Below are positions 54,353 through 61,806 of a stretch of DNA of 64,000 nt, piece after piece (position 1 is the stretch's first letter; each line of letters begins with the position of its first letter). This DNA is from Streptomyces sp. CC0208 (lineage in GTDB: Bacteria; Actinomycetota; Actinomycetes; Streptomycetales; Streptomycetaceae), in the NCBI RefSeq assembly GCF_003443735.1, contig NZ_CP031969.1, positions 1,302,001-1,366,000 of the forward strand, written 5' to 3'. The position numbers and the translations under genes were made by a program. The notes beneath the pieces were generated by a model. The model searched no databases and was not told where the DNA came from. It saw nothing but the letters and a program-made list of their open reading frames with translations.

Positions 54353-55240
54353 ATGACAGCGATGCAGCTCGGCCTCATCGGCCTGGGCAAGATGGGCGGC
54401 AACATGCGCGAACGCATCCGCCGCGCCGGCCACACCGTCGTCGGCTACGACCGCAATCCCGAGGTGTCCGACGTGGCGAGCCTCGCCGAGCTGGTCGACA
54501 AGCTGGAGGCGCCGCGCACCGTGTGGGTGATGGTGCCGGCCGGCGCCGCCACCCAGTCCGTCGTGGACGAGCTCGGCGATCTCCTGTCACCGGGTGACAC
54601 CGTGGTCGACGGGGGCAACTCCCGCTGGACGGACGACGAGAAGCACGCCGAGGAGCTGGGCGCCAAGGGCATCGGCTTCGTCGACGCCGGTGTCTCCGGC
54701 GGTGTGTGGGGCCTGAAGAACGGCTACGCGCTCATGGTCGGCGGCGACAAGGAGCACGTGGACCGGCTCCAGCCGATCTTCGAGGCGCTCAAGCCCGAGG
54801 GGCCGTACGGCTATGTCCACGCGGGCAAGGTGGGCGCCGGGCACTTCTCCAAGATGGTTCACAACGGCATCGAGTACGCCATGATGCAGGCGTACGCCGA
54901 GGGCTGGGAGCTGCTGGAGAAGGTCGAGTCGGTGGACAGCGTGCGGGAGGTGTTCCGCTCCTGGCAGGAGGGGACCGTCATCCGCTCCTGGCTGCTTGAC
55001 CTCGCGGTCAACGCCCTCGACGAGGACGAGCACCTGGACAAGCTCAAGGGCTACGCGGAGGACTCCGGCGAGGGTCGCTGGACCGTGGAGGCGGCGATCA
55101 ACAACGCGGTGCCGCTGCCCACGATCACGGCGTCGCTGTTCGCCCGGTTCGCGTCCCGCCAGGACGACTCCCCGCAGATGAAGATGATCGCGGCGCTGCG
55201 CAACCAGTTCGGCGGGCACGCCGTAGAAGCGAAGAAGTAG
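54353..55240 (+). CDS. gnd: 6-phosphogluconate dehydrogenase, short (NAD-type) form
   Basis: A 295-residue decarboxylating dehydrogenase making ribulose-5-phosphate. The Rossmann motif is LGLIGLGKMGGNMRERIRRA. DGGNSRWTDD and FVDAGVSGGVWGLKNGYALM are substrate blocks, and AGHFSKMVHNGIEYAMMQAY contains the catalytic Lys and Asn. It is about 300 residues rather than about 470, and has Asp after strand 2 (VVGYDRNPE). Those are features of the GntZ/YqeC-like group that usually prefers NAD. The ATG starts one base after the pgi stop. Confidence 0.93.
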   Translation: MTAMQLGLIGLGKMGGNMRERIRRAGHTVVGYDRNPEVSDVASLAELVDKLEAPRTVWVMVPAGAATQSVVDELGDLLSPGDTVVDGGNSRWTDDEKHAEELGAKGIGFVDAGVSGGVWGLKNGYALMVGGDKEHVDRLQPIFEALKPEGPYGYVHAGKVGAGHFSKMVHNGIEYAMMQAYAEGWELLEKVESVDSVREVFRSWQEGTVIRSWLLDLAVNALDEDEHLDKLKGYAEDSGEGRWTVEAAINNAVPLPTITASLFARFASRQDDSPQMKMIAALRNQFGGHAVEAKK

Positions 55241-55247
55241 GCGCGCC

Positions 55248-55835
55248 GTGGGGGATCTCCTTCTGGTCCGCCACGGTGAGACGGAGTGGAGCGTGTCGGG
55301 ACAGCACACCAGCTGGACCGACCTGCCCCTCACCCAGCACGGCGAGGAACAGGCCAAGTCACTCGCTCCGCTCCTCTCGGACCGGACCTTCTCGCTCGCG
55401 CTCACCAGTGAGCTGGACCGCGCGATACGCACCGCCGAACTGGCGGGCATCACCGGGGCCTTGACCGACCCCGACCTCCACGAGTGGGACTACGGCGCCT
55501 ACGAGGGCGTCACCACCGTCGACATCCACCGCACCCGGCCCGACTGGAACCTGTGGACCGACGGGGTCCCGCCCGGCCCGGACGGACACCCCGGCGAATC
55601 CCCTGAGGACGTCGGCCGCCGCGCCGACCGGGTCCTCACCCGGGTCGACGCCGCCCTCCCGGACGGAGACGTGGTCCTCGTGGCCCACGCCCACTTCCTG
55701 CGGGTCCTGACGGCCCGCCGGCTGGGGCTGCCACCGGCGGACGGCCGGCTGTTCCAGCTGGCTACCGGGACGGTGAGCCGTCTTTCGACGGAACACGACC
55801 GCCCGGTGATCGCGGAGTGGAACACGAGGGCCTAG
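55248..55835 (+). CDS. Histidine phosphatase (phosphoglycerate-mutase-like)
   Basis: A 195-residue protein of the histidine phosphatase superfamily. LLLVRHGETEWSVSG has the catalytic His9, TSELDRAIRTAELA and LHEWDYGAYEGVTTVDI give Arg and Glu, and VVLVAHAHFLRVLTAR has the second His. It starts seven bases after gnd and is probably the operon's last gene. Relatives hydrolyse small sugar phosphates or act as broad phosphatases; the setting suggests a sugar-phosphate substrate. Cofactor-dependent mutase activity is unlikely given the short length. Confidence 0.88.
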   Translation: MGDLLLVRHGETEWSVSGQHTSWTDLPLTQHGEEQAKSLAPLLSDRTFSLALTSELDRAIRTAELAGITGALTDPDLHEWDYGAYEGVTTVDIHRTRPDWNLWTDGVPPGPDGHPGESPEDVGRRADRVLTRVDAALPDGDVVLVAHAHFLRVLTARRLGLPPADGRLFQLATGTVSRLSTEHDRPVIAEWNTRA

Positions 55836-55933
55836 CACGGCAGTTGTGGACGGCCCGGGAGCTCAGGCTCCCCGGCCGTCGTCGTCCGCGGGCCGGTTGA
55901 CACCGTGACGTGCGCGATGGAGAGTCACGGCTG

Positions 55934-57397
55934 ATGGAGATCGACAACCTGACCCCGGCCGAACTGCGGGTGTGGCGTGCCTTCCCCCGGGGAGAGGCCG
56001 TGGACTTCCGGGTGGCGGAGGACGAGGACGTGGCGGGCGGCGCCGAGTGGGGCGCCGAACGGACCGTGCGGGCTTCCGTGCTGCGGGCGCTGATGCTCAA
56101 CGGACCGCAGGAGGACGGGGAGATACCCGCCCTCAAACTGGCGGGCGCCCGGATCACCGGTGTGCTCGCGCTCCAGTACGGGACGGTCGACCACGCCGTA
56201 CGGCTCAGCCACTGCCACTTCGACGACGTACCGGTGCTGTACGGCTGCCGGGTACGCCAGTTGAACCTCAGCGACTCCGTGCTGCCCGGACTGACCGCCG
56301 CCACGCTGCGTGTGGAGGCCGTGCTGCGGCTGACGGGCTGCCTGGTGAACGGCCCGGTGCGGCTCGGCGGGGCGCGGATCGCCGGGGCGCTGTTCATGGA
56401 CCGGGCCGAGATCGTCGCGGACGAGGCCGCGGAACCCGCGCTCCAGCTCAACCACATGAGCCTCGGCGACGATCTGTGGGCGCCGGGGCTCCGCGTGCAC
56501 GGCGAGATCCGCCTCAACGGCGCCACCGTCGCCGGTTCCGTCAACCTCAACGACGCCCGGCTCAGCCACCCCGGCGACATCGTCCTCGACGGGCAGACCC
56601 TGGTCGTGGAGGGCGACGTCCATCTGCGCAGGGCGCACACCTTCGGCTGGGTCGGCCTGCGGGGCGCCCGGATCGCGGGCCGCCTCGACTTCTCGTACGC
56701 GCATCTGTCGAACCCGGGCGACGCGGCGCTCCGGGCGAACAGTTCCACCATCGGGGAGCTCTGGCTGCGCAAGGGGCCGCCCATCCAGGGGACCCTCAGC
56801 CTGCGCCGCGCCCAGATCGACGACCTGTTCCTGGAACCCGAAGTGGTGCCGGAGGAGGTCCAGTTCAACAAGCTCGTCTACACCTCGCTCACGCCCCAGG
56901 AGCCGGCCGAGCGCCGCCTGCCCATGCTGGAGCGCGACCGCGAGGGCTATGTCCCGCACGCCTACGAGCAGTTGACCGCCGCCTACCGCCGCATCGGCGA
57001 CGACCGGGCCGCCCGACTGGTCCAGCTCGCCAAGCAGCGCCGCCACCGCGCCACGCTCGCCTGGTACGGACGCCTGTGGGGCCACGTCCAGGACGCCACC
57101 GTCGGCTACGGCTTCCACCCCCTGCGGGCCTGCGTCTGGCTGCTCTCCCTGCTCGCCGTCGGCACGCTCGCCTACGGCCTGCACCACCCGCCGCCGCTCA
57201 AGGCGGACGAGGCCCCCCACTTCAACGCGCTCTTCTACACCCTCGACCTGCTGCTGCCGGTGATCTCCTTCGGCCAGGAAGGCGCCTTCGCCCCGCAGGG
57301 CTGGTACCAATCACTGTCGTACGCCCTGGTCATCGCGGGCTGGATCCTGGCGACGACGGTCTTCGCGGGTGTCACTCGGACCGTCAACCGCCAGTGA
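55934..57397 (+). CDS. Beta-solenoid protein with C-terminal two-helix channel-like membrane module
   Basis: A 487-residue protein. Residues about 60-310 are a run of short repeats (LKLAGARITGVLALQYGTVD, VRLGGARIAGALFMDRAEI, IRLNGATVAGSVNLNDARL) that predict a right-handed beta-solenoid. A helical linker (YEQLTAAYRRIGDDRAARLV) leads to two membrane helices (LRACVWLLSLLAVGTLAYGL and LSYALVIAGWILATTVFAGV). Between them is a hydrophobic, possibly re-entrant segment, FNALFYTLDLLLPVISFGQ. Such proteins are often listed as membrane-associated oxidoreductases, but I see no cofactor or redox motif. The layout recalls pore-loop channels. GGAGAG precedes the ATG. Confidence 0.7.
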   Translation: MEIDNLTPAELRVWRAFPRGEAVDFRVAEDEDVAGGAEWGAERTVRASVLRALMLNGPQEDGEIPALKLAGARITGVLALQYGTVDHAVRLSHCHFDDVPVLYGCRVRQLNLSDSVLPGLTAATLRVEAVLRLTGCLVNGPVRLGGARIAGALFMDRAEIVADEAAEPALQLNHMSLGDDLWAPGLRVHGEIRLNGATVAGSVNLNDARLSHPGDIVLDGQTLVVEGDVHLRRAHTFGWVGLRGARIAGRLDFSYAHLSNPGDAALRANSSTIGELWLRKGPPIQGTLSLRRAQIDDLFLEPEVVPEEVQFNKLVYTSLTPQEPAERRLPMLERDREGYVPHAYEQLTAAYRRIGDDRAARLVQLAKQRRHRATLAWYGRLWGHVQDATVGYGFHPLRACVWLLSLLAVGTLAYGLHHPPPLKADEAPHFNALFYTLDLLLPVISFGQEGAFAPQGWYQSLSYALVIAGWILATTVFAGVTRTVNRQ

Positions 57398-57404
57398 GGC
57401 GGGG

Positions 57405-58280
57405 CTACTTGGGGGCGCCGACCACGCCCGCCAGTTCCGCGATGTCCGCCAGCATCCGCGCCGCGTCCGGCTCCCGCCCCGTGAACAGCCGGAACGCGTC
57501 GGCGGCCTGGAAGACGGCCATGCCGCCCCCGTCCAGAGTGGCGCAGCCGAGCGCGCGAGCGGTGCGCAGCAGTTCCGTCTCCAGCGGGCGGTAGACCACC
57601 TCGGCGACCCACAGCCCGGGGTGGAGCAGTTCGGCCGGCAGGGGCAGGCCGGGGTGGGCGGCCATGCCGGTGGGGGTGGCGTGCACGAGGCCGTCGGCGT
57701 CGGCGAGCAGCGGGGCGAGCCGGTCCGGGCCGGCCGCGGCCGCGCGTCCCTCACCGAAGTGCCGGTTCAGGGCGGCGGCGAGGTCGGCGGCCCGGTCGGC
57801 GAGCGCGTCGACGACGGTGACGCGTCCGGCGCCCAGGGTGAGCATGGCGTGCGCGACGGCCGCCCCCGCGCCCCCCGCCCCCAGCTGCACGACCCGCTCC
57901 AGGGGCACGTCGGGCAGCCCGCGCGCGAAGGACGCGGCGAAGCCGGTGACGTCGGTGTTGTGTCCGGTCGTGCGGCCGTTGTCGAAGACGACGGTGTTCA
58001 CCGCGCCGAGCGCCTCCGCCTGCGGGGCGAGCGCGTCCAGGTGCCCGATGACCAGCTGCTTGCACGGGTGGGTGATGTTCAGCCCGTCGAAGCCCAGGTC
58101 CCGGGCGGCCCGCACCAGCTCGCCGACCCCCTCGGGGCCCGCACCCAGCACGTCGATGTCGATGAGCCGGTACACATAGCGCAGGCCCTGCCGGTCCGCC
58201 TCCCGCTCGTGCAGCGCCGGGCTCAGCGAGGGGCCGATGCCGGCGCCGATCAGTCCGACGAGAAACGAGTCCCTGGCCAC
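57405..58280 (-). CDS. Shikimate/quinate dehydrogenase-like protein
   Basis: A 291-residue AroE-family enzyme. GAGIGPSLSPALHEREAD binds shikimate, NITHPCKQLVIGHLD has the catalytic Lys74, and TTGHNTDVTGFAASF has Asp110. The cofactor motif is VQLGAGGAGAAVAHAM followed by VTVVDALADRA. Biosynthetic AroE has an NRT-type motif there that grips NADP; the Asp here suggests NAD, as in catabolic quinate/shikimate dehydrogenases. The GTG start has GGGAGG upstream. It is divergent from a TetR gene and near an MHS importer, which supports uptake and oxidation of shikimate or quinate. Confidence 0.87.
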   Translation of the reverse strand: MARDSFLVGLIGAGIGPSLSPALHEREADRQGLRYVYRLIDIDVLGAGPEGVGELVRAARDLGFDGLNITHPCKQLVIGHLDALAPQAEALGAVNTVVFDNGRTTGHNTDVTGFAASFARGLPDVPLERVVQLGAGGAGAAVAHAMLTLGAGRVTVVDALADRAADLAAALNRHFGEGRAAAAGPDRLAPLLADADGLVHATPTGMAAHPGLPLPAELLHPGLWVAEVVYRPLETELLRTARALGCATLDGGGMAVFQAADAFRLFTGREPDAARMLADIAELAGVVGAPK

Positions 58281-58299
58281 GCGGACCTCCCAGTCCAAA

Positions 58300-58325
58300 G
58301 CTAATGTACGAACCAGTACGTTAGC
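58300..58325. promoter_or_regulatory. 26-bp TetR-type operator between the dehydrogenase and TetR genes
   Basis: GCTAATGTAC (58300-58309) and GTACGTTAGC (58316-58325) match in nine of ten inverted positions around a six-base spacer. It lies 20 bases from the dehydrogenase start and 85 bases from the TetR start, and so is well placed to repress both. Confidence 0.72.
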
Positions 58326-58409
58326 TATATCAGCCGACAGGTCGCCGGGGAAGAGCCGGACGGCGCCTTCTAGAATCTGCGGCACCGGCCGCCCACTCGA
58401 AGGAACCCG

Positions 58410-59075
58410 ATGACCAGCGTCGACGAACCGGCACGACCAGGCGGGCGGATCCGCGACGCCGCCCGCACCCAGGCCGAGATCCTCGACGTGGCGACCCAGG
58501 AGTTCGCGCGGGCCGGCTACGACGGCGCCCGCGTCGACGAGATCGCCGCCCGCACCCGCACCACCAAACGGATGATCTACTACTACTTCGGCGGCAAGGA
58601 GCAGTTGTTCACGGCCGTCCTGGAGCGGGCGTACGGCGTGATCCGGGAGGCCGAACAGGAGCTGGACGTCGAGCACCTGGACCCGGTCGCGGCGATCCGG
58701 CGCCTCGCGGAGGTGACCTTCGACCACCACGAGCAGCACCCCGACTTCATCCGCCTGGTCAGCATCGAGAACATCCACGGGGCCGAGCACATCGCCGCCT
58801 CCGAGAAGCTCGGCAGGATCGGCTCCCCCGCACTCGACGTGATCGGCCGCATCCTGGCCTCGGGGCGGGAGTCCGGCCTGTTCACGGCCGACGTGGACGC
58901 GGTGGACCTGCACGCGATGATCAGCTCGTTCTGCTTCTTCCGGGTGGCCAACCGGCACACCTTCGGCGCGCTCTTCGGCCGCGACCTGGTCGCGCCGGAG
59001 CAGCGCGAGCACTACCGGGCCATGCTGGGCGACATGGTGATCGCCTACCTGACGGCGGACCGCGCGGCGGACTGA
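58410..59075 (+). CDS. TetR-family transcriptional repressor
   Basis: A 221-residue regulator. The helix-turn-helix (about residues 20-65) reads ILDVATQEFARAGYDGARVD and RTRTTKRMIYYYFGGKEQLF. The C-terminal all-helical domain (VRDGxx-free, with HHEQHPDFIRLVSIENIHG) binds an unknown ligand. It sits between the dehydrogenase and the importer genes and probably controls both. The operator at 58300-58325 fits a TetR dimer. The ligand is presumably shikimate, quinate or a product. Confidence 0.9.
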   Translation: MTSVDEPARPGGRIRDAARTQAEILDVATQEFARAGYDGARVDEIAARTRTTKRMIYYYFGGKEQLFTAVLERAYGVIREAEQELDVEHLDPVAAIRRLAEVTFDHHEQHPDFIRLVSIENIHGAEHIAASEKLGRIGSPALDVIGRILASGRESGLFTADVDAVDLHAMISSFCFFRVANRHTFGALFGRDLVAPEQREHYRAMLGDMVIAYLTADRAAD

Positions 59076-59094
59076 TCCGGCACGTCCGGACCCC

Positions 59095-59170
59095 TTGACA
59101 CCCAGGAAGCGCGGGCGCACGATCCTCGGCAACCGCTACTAACTACCCAGTGGGTTAATTAGCTGGGTAG
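59095..59170 (+). promoter_or_regulatory. MHS-transporter promoter and operator
   Basis: TTGACA (59095-59100), a 17-base spacer and CACGAT (59118-59123) form a strong-looking promoter. Downstream, CTACCCAG (59143-59150) and CTGGGTAG (59163-59170) form a perfect eight-base inverted repeat. The 11-mer ACCCAGTGGGT (59145-59155) is a second, nested palindrome. Repression from this site is plausible. Confidence 0.62.
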
Positions 59171-59199
59171 CTCCCGGAGTCCCCCGAAGGAGCAACGCC

Positions 59200-60540
59200 G
59201 TGTCCGTCCCCGCCGAAGCCGTCGGGCAACCGAAAAAGGCCGCCACCGCCGCCTGGATCGGCAGCGCCCTGGAGTACTACGACTTCTTCATCTACGGCAG
59301 CGCCGCAGCCCTGATCTTCCCGAAGGTGTTCTTCGACGAGTCCGACCCGGCCACCGCGACCCTGCTGTCGCTGGCCACGTTCGGTGTCGCCTACGCGGCC
59401 CGGCCGGTCGGCGCCCTCTTCCTCGGGCATTTCGGCGACCGGGCCGGGCGCAAGAAGATCATGGTCTTCACGCTGATCCTGATGGGCCTGTCGACGTTCC
59501 TCATCGGCTGTCTGCCCACCCGCCACCAGGTCGGCACCCTCGCCCCGGTCCTGCTGGTGCTGTGCCGGGTCCTCCAGGGCATCTCGGCGGCCGGAGAGCA
59601 GGCCAGCGCCAACTCCATGAGCCTGGAACACGCGCCGGCGCGCCGACGGGGCTTCTTCACGAGCTTCACCCTCAGCGGCACCCAGGGCGGCCAACTGCTC
59701 GCCACCCTGGTCTTCCTGCCGGTCGCCGCGCTGCCCGAGGACCAACTGCTGTCCTGGGGCTGGCGCGTGCCGTTCTGGCTGAGCGTGGTGGTCGCCGTGG
59801 TCGGTTTCGTGATCCGCCGCAAGCTGGACGAGACACCAGCCTTCGCGCAGCAGGCCGCCTCCGAGGGCGTCCCGAAGCTCCCGCTGGCGGTGCTGCTGCG
59901 GGAGCACTGGGCGGACGTGCTGCGGGTGATCGGGGGCGCGCTGATCGCCTCGGTCTCCACGATCTTCACGGTGTGGGCGCTGGCGTACGCGACGAGCGAC
60001 GCGGTCGGGATGAGCCGTTCCTCGATGCTGTGGGTGGGCGCGCTGGCCAACCTCGTCGCGCTCGCCGCGATCCCGGCGTGGGCCACGCTGTCGGACCGCG
60101 TCGGCCGGCGCCCGGTCTTCCTGATCGGCGCGGCGGGCAGCGCGGTGACGATGTTCCTCTACCTCTGGGCGATCTCCACGGGCAACTACCCGCTGACGCT
60201 GCTGCTCGGCATCGTCACGTTCGGTGTCGTCTACAGCGCCGCGAACGGCGTCTGGCCGTCCTTCTACGGCGAGATGTTCTCCACCCGGGTCCGGCTGTCC
60301 GGCATGGCGATCGGCACGCAGATCGGTTTCGCGGTGGCGGGTTTCGCGGTCACCTTCGCGGCACGGATCGCGGGCCCCGACGGCACCGACTGGTCCTCGG
60401 TGGCCCTGTTCACCGCGGCCCTGTGCGTCCCGCCGGTGATCGCCGCCCTGACGGCCCGCGAGACACACAAGGTCCCCACGGAGGACCTCGGCTCACGTGC
60501 GCCCCGGGAGGCGTCCCGCCCGGCGAAGGTGACGGCCTGA
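59200..60540 (+). CDS. MHS-family MFS importer (shikimate/quinate-type)
   Basis: A 446-residue membrane protein with twelve helices. It has the metabolite:H+ symporter features: SALEYYDFFIYGSAAALIFP in helix 1, GALFLGHFGDRAGRKKIMVF between helices 2 and 3, and RVLQGISAAGEQASANSM in helix 4. ShiA (shikimate), PcaT and KgtP share these. The GTG start has GAAGGAG about seven bases upstream. With the adjacent dehydrogenase, shikimate or quinate is the most likely cargo. Other dicarboxylates or betaines cannot be ruled out. Confidence 0.9.
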   Translation: MSVPAEAVGQPKKAATAAWIGSALEYYDFFIYGSAAALIFPKVFFDESDPATATLLSLATFGVAYAARPVGALFLGHFGDRAGRKKIMVFTLILMGLSTFLIGCLPTRHQVGTLAPVLLVLCRVLQGISAAGEQASANSMSLEHAPARRRGFFTSFTLSGTQGGQLLATLVFLPVAALPEDQLLSWGWRVPFWLSVVVAVVGFVIRRKLDETPAFAQQAASEGVPKLPLAVLLREHWADVLRVIGGALIASVSTIFTVWALAYATSDAVGMSRSSMLWVGALANLVALAAIPAWATLSDRVGRRPVFLIGAAGSAVTMFLYLWAISTGNYPLTLLLGIVTFGVVYSAANGVWPSFYGEMFSTRVRLSGMAIGTQIGFAVAGFAVTFAARIAGPDGTDWSSVALFTAALCVPPVIAALTARETHKVPTEDLGSRAPREASRPAKVTA

Positions 60541-60593
60541 CCCTGCCCCCTCCCTGCAGGCACGGGGGGCTCGGGCCTGCCCGCCCGCTGCGC

Positions 60594-61004
60594 CTACCCG
60601 TTCGACCAGCCCCGCGTGCACAGCACCAGCCGGTACCCGTCCGGGTCCGCCACCGTGACGCCCCACTCGTTCCAGTACGGGTTCGGCGACCGCACCTGTC
60701 TGCCGCCGTGGGCCTCCAGGCGGGCGACGAGGTCCTCCGGCACCGGACCGTCGACGTAGATCACCAACAGGTCCTCCTCGGTGGGGCGGGGTTCGACGGG
60801 GCTGCCCTGCTCCTGGACCAGTTCCAGGTGCCAGCCGGCGTCCGGCCATCCCAGCATCAGGAGGTCGTGCTCACCGGGCTCGGGGCCGCCCTCGGCCCGC
60901 CACACGACACCCAGGCCGAGCCCCTCGACCCAGAACCGTTCGGCGACGGCCAGGTCCCGGGAGGGGCGGGCGACGCGGATGTGGCTGCGGCCGTTGACGG
61001 GCAT
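60594..61004 (-). CDS. VOC-family (glyoxalase-like) protein
   Basis: A 136-residue protein with both VOC half-folds (SHIRVARPSRDLAVAERFWV, HLELVQEQG, WGVTVADPDGYRLVLCTRG). The conserved His near the N-terminus and the Glu of HLELVQ would be metal ligands. AAGAGG lies before the ATG. It converges on the MHS transporter gene, with a 53-base gap. Function is not predictable beyond the fold. Confidence 0.85.
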   Translation of the reverse strand: MPVNGRSHIRVARPSRDLAVAERFWVEGLGLGVVWRAEGGPEPGEHDLLMLGWPDAGWHLELVQEQGSPVEPRPTEEDLLVIYVDGPVPEDLVARLEAHGGRQVRSPNPYWNEWGVTVADPDGYRLVLCTRGWSNG

Positions 61005-61106
61005 GCTGACCTCTTCCCTCGGTGTGCCGGTCAGCGTAGGCAGCCGCCGGCCCCCGGGACATCGGCCGTCCGCCCTGCGCCGCTGGTCGTAGGACCGACG
61101 GGCCCC

Positions 61107-61134
61107 AGGGGCGCGGGGAACTGCGCGACCAGCC
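61107..61134. repeat. 28-bp dispersed repeat, copy 3
   Basis: Identical over 28 bases to 27513-27540 and 34684-34711 (starts AGGGGCGCGGGGAACTG). Here it lies in the 192-base gap between two leftward genes, so it is downstream of the flavoprotein gene in inverted orientation. GGCCCC just before it can pair with its GGGG start. The remaining bases of the gap show nothing further. Confidence 0.85.
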
Positions 61135-61196
61135 ACATCGCACCCGCACCCCGACAACCGAACCCGGCACCCCCCTGGGCGCCCCGCCCAAGCCGG

Positions 61197-61646
61197 TCAG
61201 CCGCCGATCGCCCCGACGGGAATCCCGTACGCCCGCTCCACCCGCAGCCGCAGCACCAGCCGCCGGTCCCGGACCATGGCCGCCCGGTAGTCGTCCCAGT
61301 CGGGATGTTCGCCCTGGACGTCCCGGTACAGGCGGACGAGTTCCTCGACCGTGTCGTCGTGCGGGTCCTGCGCCACCGGGGTGAGGTCGGCCGTGCCCTC
61401 GGCGACCGTGTAGGCCCACCGGTCCGACGTCGTCACGTGGTACGAGGCACGGGGGTCCCGGCGCAGATTGCGGGTCTTGGCACGGTCGTCGGTGAGGGAG
61501 ACCCGGATGATCCGCTCGTCGGGGTAGTAGGCGTGGGTGACGTTCGACAGCTGGGGGCGGCCGTCGCGCTTGAGGGTGACCAGCACCCCGCCGTGGCTCT
61601 CGGAAAGCAGCCGGAACAGTGCGTCCTGCGTCGCGTCATCGGTCAT
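61197..61646 (-). CDS. PPOX-class (probably F420-dependent) flavoprotein
   Basis: A 149-residue split-barrel protein. LVTLKRDGRPQLSNVTHAYY and RVSLTDDRAKTRNLRRDPRA are typical of the pyridoxamine-phosphate-oxidase-like family, whose mycobacterial and Streptomyces members mostly bind F420. YHVTTSDRWAYTVAEGTADL is the next strand pair. The ATG at 61646 has no strong ribosome site. It is divergent from the serine hydrolase gene with a 160-base gap in which no clear operator was seen. Substrate unknown. Confidence 0.87.
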   Translation of the reverse strand: MTDDATQDALFRLLSESHGGVLVTLKRDGRPQLSNVTHAYYPDERIIRVSLTDDRAKTRNLRRDPRASYHVTTSDRWAYTVAEGTADLTPVAQDPHDDTVEELVRLYRDVQGEHPDWDDYRAAMVRDRRLVLRLRVERAYGIPVGAIGG

Positions 61647-61806
61647 GACACGATCAACCGGCCCGGCCGCACCCCGCATTCCCCCCACCGCGGAATCCCG
61701 GCCGACCCGCGGCTCGCCGTGGTTTTCTGAGCGACGATGATGTCTGAGGTGGTCGGGACCGGGTATGTCGGTCCCCACCTCGACGGATGCGCGACGGAGG
61801 AAAGCA

